A DNA stretch of 11,233 nt from contig DQAM01000084.1 of assembly GCA_003523545.1 (NCBI GenBank), positions 1 to 11,233 of the forward strand. Direction: 5' to 3'. Position numbers and translations under genes: made by a program. Below the pieces are notes generated by a model that worked only from the letters and a program-made list of their open reading frames with translations, ran no database searches and had not been told where the DNA came from. Position 1 is the first letter of the stretch. Each line of letters opens with the position of its first letter. Below, in pieces: positions 6,556 to 11,233 of the stretch. Source of the stretch: Dysgonomonas sp. GTDB taxonomy: Bacteria > Bacteroidota > Bacteroidia > Bacteroidales > Dysgonomonadaceae.

Positions 6556-6916
6556 ACTCTTTTACTTTCAAATAACAATCGCCTAACATAAAGCGACTTC
6601 TTACAAAACTATAATCATGATGTTCCGTTAGATAGCCGACAAACTCCTCTATCATTTCATCATTATCTGGAAACAGAAAGGTTGCATCACAATTTCCATT
6701 CTCATTAAACGTACAAGTCAGAGTAACCTCTTCTTTATCAAAGCGTACTTCGATAGATTTTTCATGAATATCCTTTTCTATATAATCCATAATGCATAGA
6801 GGATAGTCTACATACTTTTCCTTGATTTGTAACAAAGAAAGTTTTAAAACCGAAGAAGAGTGTTTAATTAAATCTGCAAATTGATTGGAAGTTGGCAAAG
6901 AGTCGTTTGTATTCAT
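6515..6916 (-). CDS. Hypothetical small protein, paralogue of the 3439-3831 gene
   Basis: This 133-residue soluble protein belongs to the same unrecognised family as the 3439-3831 product. The aligned core runs from the first helix (LLQIKEKYVDYPLCIMDYIEK) through KSIEVRFDKEEVTLTC, the DATFLFPDND strand and YLTEHHDYSF to GDCYLKVKEL. The N-terminus is longer by about six residues and the last 20 residues differ. A different frame downstream stays open (6346-6555), so the C-terminus may be altered by a frameshift. The predicted transcript starts near 7041 and carries a 125-base leader beginning with the structured motif at 6971-7038. The function is unknown; the two paralogues face opposite directions. 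Confidence 0.8.
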   Translation of the reverse strand: MNTNDSLPTSNQFADLIKHSSSVLKLSLLQIKEKYVDYPLCIMDYIEKDIHEKSIEVRFDKEEVTLTCTFNENGNCDATFLFPDNDEMIEEFVGYLTEHHDYSFVRSRFMLGDCYLKVKELKEQRSNICLVFY

Positions 6917-6970
6917 AATTCAGTATTTGTGTCTGTTGTCCCAAACAAACTATCATAATACTAAAAATAA

Positions 6971-7038
6971 GCGTGGGACTCACCTATCCATAGTAGAGGT
7001 ACTGCCATACCTAACAAACGAAACAGGCGAGCCCACGC
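6971..7038 (-). ncRNA. Structured motif, copy A, in the 5' leader of the 6515-6916 gene
   Basis: Read on the minus strand, GCGTGGG plus CTCGCCT pairs with AGGTGAG-T-CCCACGC, a 14-bp stem with one bulged T. Inside it an internal loop holds GTTTGTT (5' side) and CTACTAT (3' side) around a 5-bp hairpin AGGTA/TACCT with loop TGGCAG. The same unpaired words recur in copy B (7056-7123) while the helices differ. The stem starts within about three bases of the predicted transcript start. It may be a leader regulatory RNA, a stabilising 5' hairpin or a mobile palindromic element; the class is unknown to me. Confidence 0.55.
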
Positions 7039-7047
7039 TATAAGATA

Positions 7048-7055
7048 CAAATATA
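7048..7055 (-). promoter_or_regulatory. -7 promoter box for the 6515-6916 gene and motif copy A
   Basis: The minus strand reads TATATTTG followed by TATC, a perfect TAnnTTTG. The predicted start is near 7041, directly before motif A. The box lies in a small symmetric junction, GCTATA (7037-7042) and TATAGC (7052-7057), between the two motif copies. Confidence 0.6.
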
Positions 7056-7123
7056 GCATGAGCTCAGCACACTTCGTCTCGTTTGTTTTGAAAATTGGCA
7101 GTTTTCTACTATGAGACTTATGC
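7056..7123 (+). ncRNA. Structured motif, copy B
   Basis: GCATGA (7056-7061) pairs with TTATGC (7118-7123) with one G-T wobble, and GTCTC (7076-7080) pairs with GAGAC (7113-7117). Inside are GTTTGTTTT, the hairpin GAAAA/TTTTC (7090-7094 with 7102-7106) with loop TTGGCAG, and TACTAT. The extra 14 bases at 7062-7075 have no counterpart in copy A. A terminator follows 14 bases later, so a short RNA ending near 7160 is possible. No good TAnnTTTG was found upstream in this direction. Confidence 0.5.
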
Positions 7124-7137
7124 GGACGCTATTTTTT

Positions 7138-7162
7138 ACTTACAATTGTAAGTCTTTTTTTC
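7138..7162 (+). terminator. Intrinsic terminator after motif copy B
   Basis: A perfect 16-base palindrome, ACTTACAATTGTAAGT (7138-7153), is followed by C and then a run of eight T. The stem is AT-rich, so its strength is uncertain. It ends any rightward transcript from motif B before the XRE gene at 7281. Confidence 0.55.
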
Positions 7163-7215
7163 TGCTTCAAATATAGATATAAATATTTGATTAAAAGAAA
7201 TTTTTCATCTAAAAT

Positions 7216-7230
7216 ATTCCAAAATGGAAT
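7216..7230. promoter_or_regulatory. Operator-like palindrome, distal copy
   Basis: ATTCCAAAATGGAAT has 5-bp inverted arms ATTCC/GGAAT around AAAAT. It matches 7251-7265 at 14 of 15 bases and lies 50 bases before the XRE start codon. Probable binding site of the XRE protein. Confidence 0.6.
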
Positions 7231-7246
7231 AGCGAAAATCTATATA

Positions 7247-7254
7247 TAATATTG
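7247..7254 (+). promoter_or_regulatory. Candidate -7 promoter box for the 7281 XRE gene
   Basis: TAATATTG matches TAnnTTTG except for one base. It overlaps the proximal operator copy, so a bound repressor would block polymerase. Confidence 0.4.
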
Positions 7255-7265
7255 CAAAATGGAAT
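7251..7265. promoter_or_regulatory. Operator-like palindrome, proximal copy
   Basis: ATTGCAAAATGGAAT is a near-identical repeat of 7216-7230, exactly 35 bases downstream of it and 15 bases before the ATG at 7281. Confidence 0.6.
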
Positions 7266-7280
7266 TTTATCATTTTAGTA

Positions 7281-7520
7281 ATGAATAAGCAAGAATATAT
7301 TAAAAAAAGAAGATTGTTATCTGCCAGATTAGTTGAGGCAAGAGAGAAAGCAGGTTTAACTCAAAAACAGGTTGCTGAAACCAAAATTATTGCGCAGAGC
7401 GAACTATCTAAACTTGAGAATGGCTCTCGTAAAGTCGATTTTCTTTTTTTGATTGAATTGGCGAATTTATATAATCAGCCAATTACATTTTTTGTTCCTC
7501 CACTTAAAATAAAGAAATGA
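7281..7520 (+). CDS. Small XRE-family transcriptional regulator
   Basis: This is a 79-residue single-domain Cro/C1-type DNA-binding protein. The HTH runs from about residue 15 (SARLVEAREKAGLTQKQVAE) through the recognition helix (IAQSELSKLENG) to about residue 70 (IELANLYNQPITFFVP). The size matches stand-alone phage- or element-type repressors. Two near-identical palindromes lie immediately upstream, one overlapping the likely promoter, so autorepression is expected. No toxin gene follows: the next gene converges on it 41 bases away. It may control the integrative element to its right or the structured-RNA locus to its left. Confidence 0.88.
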   Translation: MNKQEYIKKRRLLSARLVEAREKAGLTQKQVAETKIIAQSELSKLENGSRKVDFLFLIELANLYNQPITFFVPPLKIKK

Positions 7521-7561
7521 TTGCTAATTGTTAAAGGAAAGTATATAAAAAATTAATGCTT

Positions 7562-8251
7562 TTACAAACTATACTTTAATTCTATCTTAAACTTACCTTC
7601 ATTAAAAGTAAGCTTTTTTCTTATAGTATCTATTTCAATATCTTTCAATTGCTTTGCAAATACAACTTTCAGAAAATAAGCTGTTTCATCTTGCTTGCAG
7701 TTTCTGATAGGTTTAAATTGATTCCAAATATTCCATCCGAAATGGAATAAATCGCCATTACTTAATTCTTTTACAGTTATAGATTGAATATTCTTGTTAA
7801 AACTAATCCCATTGCAATAATCAGCCACATAGCTACATAACAAATCTATATTTTCATCAGTTGCATATGGCGCAAATGTTGTTCGGGTGTAGTGAATGGC
7901 ATCTTCTAAAAGCCTTTCTCTTTGTTGTTGCTCCTTTTGTTTGTGTTCTTCTCGTATAGAATCTAAATCAGGTTTAGGCTCTTCGATTGACTTGACCTCC
8001 TCTATATGTACAGGCTCTTTAATTGCTTGTTGCTTTTTACTAAAAATCCGAACAGCTAATTTTTGAATAAATTCCAGATAAATTATAAACACAATTACCC
8101 CAATTACAAAAGCAATAATAAATACAATATTTGCACTAAAGGAGTCAAAACCAAGTCCTATAAACAGATAGCGAATAAGTAAGGCTAATGCGCCTATTCC
8201 CATCGCACTGCATACTATAACTAATATATTTTCAGGGTCTTTGTAGTTCAT
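7562..8251 (-). CDS. Two-pass membrane protein of the integrative element, unknown function
   Basis: This 229-residue protein has two membrane segments, about residues 10-33 and 40-62. A charged linker rich in Glu, Lys and Gln (72-115) follows, and then a soluble domain from about 116 to the end. That domain contains YTRTTFAPYATDENIDLL and HFGWNIWNQFKP, and later AYFLKVVFAKQLKDIEIDTI. Its look is that of accessory proteins carried next to recombinases in Bacteroidota, but I cannot name a family. It is the last gene of the apparent four-gene operon, 41 bases after the 133-residue gene. The ends of this gene and the XRE gene converge. Confidence 0.8.
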   Translation of the reverse strand: MNYKDPENILVIVCSAMGIGALALLIRYLFIGLGFDSFSANIVFIIAFVIGVIVFIIYLEFIQKLAVRIFSKKQQAIKEPVHIEEVKSIEEPKPDLDSIREEHKQKEQQQRERLLEDAIHYTRTTFAPYATDENIDLLCSYVADYCNGISFNKNIQSITVKELSNGDLFHFGWNIWNQFKPIRNCKQDETAYFLKVVFAKQLKDIEIDTIRKKLTFNEGKFKIELKYSL

Positions 8252-8292
8252 ATTTGGATAGTCATTTATATCAGGTATATTTTGAAGACTTA

Positions 8293-8694
8293 CTATTTTA
8301 AATTAACTCCATAATGGACACTTATAATAGCATGTAGATATATAATAAATTCGTCAAGTAATTTACCTTTATCAACGCCCATCTCTTCTCCTTTTTTATA
8401 GACACGTGAACGTAAGGTGTATATTTTGTAAAAAGCAATAGGAACGAATATTATAAACCAGCCTATACATAGAAGAATAATATAGCCTATCAAGTCGGAT
8501 TTTAACGGATTGAAGGATGAAAATTTAGACGCATAGACAATAAAAATTATAAAAATGGCAATTATAAGAAGAGGTAAGACTATCTTAGCAAGGGTTAATA
8601 TCGATTTATAAGATCGGGTAAATTGCTCTAGCTCTTCGCTCGAAAGTTGTTTTAATAAAGGAAGTTGTTCTAAAATATTATTATCTTCTTTCAT
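8293..8694 (-). CDS. Small two-pass membrane protein, unknown function
   Basis: This 133-residue protein has an acidic N-terminus with a short amphipathic helix (ILEQLPLLKQLSSEELEQF). Two strong membrane segments (about 36-55 and 68-90) follow, and then a cytoplasmic-type tail with a positively charged start (YKIYTLRSRVYKKGEE). It begins nine bases after the recombinase stop and is likely co-transcribed with it. No family is recognised. With the following gene it forms a pair of two-pass membrane proteins that is the only cargo visible in this operon. Confidence 0.8.
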   Translation of the reverse strand: MKEDNNILEQLPLLKQLSSEELEQFTRSYKSILTLAKIVLPLLIIAIFIIFIVYASKFSSFNPLKSDLIGYIILLCIGWFIIFVPIAFYKIYTLRSRVYKKGEEMGVDKGKLLDEFIIYLHAIISVHYGVNLK

Positions 8695-8703
8695 AAGTAA
8701 TTC

Positions 8704-9810
8704 TTACTTTAAACTGATTTTATTTGCTGATTCACGTTTCTTAGAATTAACCAAATCAGCATAGATTTGAGTGGTCGAAACATTTTTATGCGTGAGCATC
8801 TTGCTGACAGTATAAATATCTGTTCCTAAAGCAATTTGCAAGGTCGCAAAAGTATGGCGAAAACAATGGAATGTTATATGCTTTGTTATACCTGCACTTT
8901 CAACCCAATTTTTTAAAGGTTGCTGAGTCATGCTCTTTTGTAAGCCTTTGAATACTTTTCCTTTTCTTCTTTCACCGCAAAGTTCCAGAGCTTCATCGCT
9001 TATGGGTAAGGTTGTCTCAGTTTCGGTCTTTTCAGTCCGCAACCGCATACAGTAGCCACCATCCGAAGCAGGTTCAATCTCTTTCCAATCAAGTTTCAAA
9101 ATATCACTTATCCGCAATCCTGTCATACACGAAAATAAAGATGCCGATTTTAACACGGGTATATTGCAGGAGGTATTAGCTAACGTCTTTACTTCGTCTA
9201 AAGTGAGATATTCTTTCTTCACATCGGTTGTGTCAATGGCTTCAAGATAGTCATTCAGATTTTCCCGAAAGAATTTTTCCTTAAAAGCGATTTTCAACAA
9301 TGCCCTGAAAGTAGAGAAATAACCCGATGCTGAATTTTGAGAGATATAATGGTCTTTATGTTTTAGCTGTTTCGCTTTCAGCAGATAGTCCTTGAAACGA
9401 TTACACAATTCGACTGTAACATCCCCGAAACTACATTGACCTTTAACAAAATTTGAAAAGTGTTGATGCACTTTCATCCATTTCTGGTCCTTCTTCTCTG
9501 CTTTCGATTTGAAGTAAGCCAAAAAATCAGCTTTTCGTTTGTTCTTATCCAGAAAACCGAATTCCTCATTGATAATAGCCTGAACTCTCATACTGCGGAT
9601 AGCTTCGGCTTTCATCAACATCTCATTATTGAATTCTTTTTCTATCTCGTTTTTAGGTCTGGCATAGATATAAATACCTAAATATTCACGCCTAGTCATT
9701 TTCATGGAATAAGGATCACGGATTGCGGGATAATAGTCGAGATATAGGCTTATCCTGCCTGCTGTGATATCCCGCTGTCTGAGATGAACTCTTGTCAATG
9801 TTGCTCCCAT
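8704..9810 (-). CDS. Tyrosine recombinase (site-specific integrase)
   Basis: This 368-residue phage-type integrase would cut and rejoin DNA through a covalent phosphotyrosine link. An arm-binding N-terminal region (about 1-85) is followed by a SAM-like core-binding domain (about 95-190, including YFSTFRALLKIAF). The catalytic domain is about 200-360. Catalytic residues can all be placed: R233 in CMTGLRISDIL, K261 in the TEKTET turn, H315 and R318 in FHCFRHTFAT, H341 in LTHKNVS, and Y350 in TTQIYADL. The length and architecture match Bacteroidota element integrases. It starts three bases after the stop of the four-HTH gene. Its position near the 3' end of mnmE suggests this is the integrase end of the element. 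Confidence 0.95.
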   Translation of the reverse strand: MGATLTRVHLRQRDITAGRISLYLDYYPAIRDPYSMKMTRREYLGIYIYARPKNEIEKEFNNEMLMKAEAIRSMRVQAIINEEFGFLDKNKRKADFLAYFKSKAEKKDQKWMKVHQHFSNFVKGQCSFGDVTVELCNRFKDYLLKAKQLKHKDHYISQNSASGYFSTFRALLKIAFKEKFFRENLNDYLEAIDTTDVKKEYLTLDEVKTLANTSCNIPVLKSASLFSCMTGLRISDILKLDWKEIEPASDGGYCMRLRTEKTETETTLPISDEALELCGERRKGKVFKGLQKSMTQQPLKNWVESAGITKHITFHCFRHTFATLQIALGTDIYTVSKMLTHKNVSTTQIYADLVNSKKRESANKISLK

Positions 9811-9813
9811 AAG

Positions 9814-10740
9814 CTATTGTAAGATTTGTGGATTAAACAATTTATCTAAGTCAGGTTTCGATATTTTAATATACCGACCATCTTTTATTTTAGGGATATT
9901 ATGATACTTTACATAGTGATACAAAGCATCACGAGTAAGATTATATTTCTGCATAGCCTCTTCCGTTGTGTAATATTCTGCCTCCTGTGGTTTTTCATAG
10001 CCTTTCGCTATGTCAAATTCTTGTTTTAAGTATAATACGGTTCTACCTTCTTTCTTTTTTGTTATCTCTTTTTCTGATACAAAACTATATACAGCGCCAG
10101 GAGTCAATCCGTATTGTTCCAAGATGTCATTTACTGTGTACCATTCCTTTGTCTCTTCCTCTTGTTTAAAACCTTTTTTCTCGAAATATTTATCAATATG
10201 GGATTTACTGAAATAAGATTTACCCTTAATCAAAGTCTTGGGAATATTATTTTCTCTTGCAATCTTATACAACCACGATTCTTTTATTTTGAATTTCTCT
10301 TTAATCTCTGCAACTGTATAAAATTCTGTCAAAGGTTTAGCTTCTTTGGTCGGTTTTGCCCTGTACTCATATTCTTCTGCATTATCGAACATTTCATCAA
10401 TATCCGACCTGCGGATAAATGTTTTACCATTTGTTTGAACAGCTTTAAGCGTTCCATCATGTAGATAACGGTAAACTGTAGTACGTCCAACGCTTAACAG
10501 GAATGCTGTTTCCGAAACAGATAGAAATTCCTTATCTTTTATTTTTTCGTAATCATCACTGATACGTTCAATTTCTTTCATGATGGCATAATTCATGCCT
10601 ACCATCTTAAATTCCTTTTTTCCTTGCTTATAAGCTTTAGAATTACAAGTATGAGAACAGTAGCGGGTAGTAGTTTTCTGTGCTGTGAAAGTATTTCCAC
10701 AGAACTCACAAATTTTAGTTATTTCTATTTTACTACTCAT
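9814..10740 (-). CDS. Zinc-ribbon protein with four tandem excisionase-type HTH domains
   Basis: This is a 308-residue DNA-binding protein. Residues 11-32 contain C11-x2-C14 and C28-x3-C32 (CEFCGNTF and RYCSHTC), a likely zinc-binding site. Four HTH_17/MerR-like units then follow at about 71-118, 139-187, 199-247 and 255-303. Each opens with a (F/Y)(L/Y)(S/T)V-like strand (EFLSVSETAF, EFYTVAEIKE, EWYTVNDILE, EYYTTEEAMQ), has an aromatic at the helix end (TVYRYL, SWLYKI, AVYSFV, ALYHYV), and closes with a Lys/Arg hairpin and a wing helix. Such proteins usually act as excisionase or directionality factors or as regulators. It heads the operon with the recombinase. Four 10-bp repeats lie 29-68 bases upstream of its ATG. 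Four tandem units is unusually many. Confidence 0.88.
   Translation of the reverse strand: MSSKIEITKICEFCGNTFTAQKTTTRYCSHTCNSKAYKQGKKEFKMVGMNYAIMKEIERISDDYEKIKDKEFLSVSETAFLLSVGRTTVYRYLHDGTLKAVQTNGKTFIRRSDIDEMFDNAEEYEYRAKPTKEAKPLTEFYTVAEIKEKFKIKESWLYKIARENNIPKTLIKGKSYFSKSHIDKYFEKKGFKQEEETKEWYTVNDILEQYGLTPGAVYSFVSEKEITKKKEGRTVLYLKQEFDIAKGYEKPQEAEYYTTEEAMQKYNLTRDALYHYVKYHNIPKIKDGRYIKISKPDLDKLFNPQILQ
10071..10086 (-). other. Near copy of the mnmE 3'-end sequence inside the four-HTH gene
   Basis: TTTCTGATACAAAACT (plus strand) matches TTTCCGATACAAAACT at 11004-11019 at 15 of 16 bases. Here it encodes the SFVSE segment of HTH unit 3. It may be chance, or an internal core-like site for the recombinase. 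Confidence 0.3.
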
Positions 10741-10768
10741 AAGAAATTAGTTTATTTCTCCTTATTTT

Positions 10769-10808
10769 TGCTTCATGATGTTTCACGGTGTTTCATGGTG
10801 TTCCAATC
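10769..10808. repeat. Four 10-bp tandem repeats (iteron-like), consensus TGTTTCATGG
   Basis: Units are TGCTTCATGA (10769-10778), TGTTTCACGG (10779-10788), TGTTTCATGG (10789-10798) and TGTTCCAATC (10799-10808). The middle two differ at one base; the outer ones are more degraded. The 10-bp period puts every unit on the same face of the helix. The array sits in the leader or promoter zone of the four-HTH gene and equals it in unit number. Confidence 0.7.
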
Positions 10809-10847
10809 ATGCATAATCTATGAACAAAAACTATGCCTTTTGAGTGT

Positions 10848-10879
10848 ATCTGACAGAAACGGTACAAATCTGACAGAAA
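10848..10879. repeat. 12-bp direct repeat with 20-bp period
   Basis: ATCTGACAGAAA occurs at 10848-10859 and 10868-10879, identical and spaced by two helical turns. It lies between the iteron array and the mnmE 3' end. Paired direct repeats next to an integrase end are typical of arm-type integrase or accessory-factor sites; this assignment is inferred from position. Confidence 0.6.
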
Positions 10880-10934
10880 ATTAGTCAAAACAACACGATT
10901 TATTGAGTAGGAAATATAAGATAAGTAAAAAGAA

Positions 10935-10957
10935 AAACCACTATAAAATAGTGGTTT
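10935..10957 (-). terminator. Likely intrinsic terminator downstream of mnmE
   Basis: AAACCACTAT and ATAGTGGTTT form a perfect 10-bp stem with a 3-base loop. On the minus strand the stem is followed by TTCTTTTTAC. It lies 43 bases after the mnmE stop. Confidence 0.65.
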
Positions 10958-10999
10958 AGTGATAATTGATAATTATTTTCGATTGATTTTGATTTCTAA

Positions 11000-11233
11000 T
11001 TACTTTCCGATACAAAACTTACTAAAAATATTACCTAAAATTTCATCTGTGGAAATTTGTCCTGTAATTTCACCCAGATAGTGCATACATTCACGAATAT
11101 CCTGCGCTAAAAAGTCTGTCGATATACCGTTTTTCATTCCGTCCAAAACCCGTTGAATGGCATGAAGCGCATTTTGCAAAGCCTCATAATGACGGATATT
11201 AGTCACCACAATATCCTGCTCTCCGAATTCGGG
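11000..11233 (-). CDS. mnmE: MnmE (TrmE) tRNA-modification GTPase, C-terminal fragment
   Basis: This is the last 77 residues of MnmE, cut by the window edge. MnmE and MnmG install the aminomethyl-type modification at U34 of certain tRNAs. The fragment covers the C-terminal helical domain, with NIRHYEALQNALHAIQ, the segment LAQDIRECMHYLGEITGQI and the conserved ending TDEILGNIFSKFCIGK. The terminal Cys of the FCIGK signature is the conserved C-terminal cysteine of the family. The frame continues open to the right edge (PEFGEQDIV upstream), so the start lies outside. Its 3' end borders the integrative element. Confidence 0.95.
   Translation of the reverse strand, partial: PEFGEQDIVVTNIRHYEALQNALHAIQRVLDGMKNGISTDFLAQDIRECMHYLGEITGQISTDEILGNIFSKFCIGK

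Noticed and set aside
7281..7520. XRE gene as the antitoxin of a toxin-antitoxin pair
   Set aside because: No toxin-like gene lies next to it in the same direction; the following gene converges and encodes a membrane protein.
7721..7748. Further ATTCC/GGAAT operator-like words
   Set aside because: They fall in the 7562-8251 gene, where two Trp-Asn codon pairs (TGGAAT) in WNIWN explain most of the pattern.
1..11233. CRISPR arrays or a retron/reverse-transcriptase system linked to the structured motif
   Set aside because: No regularly spaced direct repeats with unique spacers and no reverse-transcriptase motif were found in any frame.

Overview
The window is AT-rich (roughly 35-40% GC by eye) and looks like a Bacteroidota (probably Bacteroidales) chromosome. 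Several genes are preceded by the Bacteroidota -7 promoter box TAnnTTTG, the ribosome-binding sites are weak, the tRNA lacks an encoded CCA, and the recombinase, glyoxalase-family and XRE proteins resemble proteins of that phylum. No finer taxonomy can be supported.

Layout. (1) 1-120: the 3' part of a tRNA-Leu(CAA) with a terminator-like hairpin. (2) 120-1168: a very AT-rich stretch with one unrecognised gene (248-847), bracketed by two copies of an 18-bp repeat that contains the T-loop word GGTTCGA. (3) 1169-3236, minus strand: an XRE regulator, a GNAT acetyltransferase and an AlkC-type DNA glycosylase in that order of transcription. (4) 3439-6294: a small unrecognised gene, a YaeR-type VOC protein, a REP-like dispersed repeat, a DsrE-like/helical-repeat gene pair that overlaps, and an orphan PD-(D/E)XK nuclease-like gene. 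(5) 6515-7520: a diverged paralogue of the 3439 gene and a small XRE regulator. Between them lie two head-to-head copies of a structured nucleic-acid motif, a terminator and an operator pair. (6) 7562-10740, minus strand: an apparent four-gene operon of an integrative element. Its first gene encodes a zinc-ribbon protein with four tandem excisionase-type HTH domains, followed by a tyrosine recombinase and two two-pass membrane proteins. (7) 10741-10999: a regulatory/attachment-like stretch with four 10-bp tandem repeats, a 12-bp direct repeat and the likely mnmE terminator. (8) 11000-11233: the C-terminus of MnmE, cut by the window edge.

How parts may work together. Region 6-8 reads as the integrase end of an element inserted at, or next to, the 3' end of mnmE, a target known for other tyrosine-recombinase islands. 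The four-HTH protein and the four repeats just upstream of its gene match in number and helical phase, so autoregulation and/or an excision-directing complex is plausible. The most unusual signal is the motif pair at 6971-7123. Both copies keep the unpaired words GTTTGTT, TGGCAG and TACTAT, while their helices differ in sequence and still pair. One copy sits at the predicted 5' end of the 6515-6916 transcript and the other is followed by a terminator. This suggests an uncharacterised structured RNA or single-stranded DNA element. These links are inference; no database search was possible.
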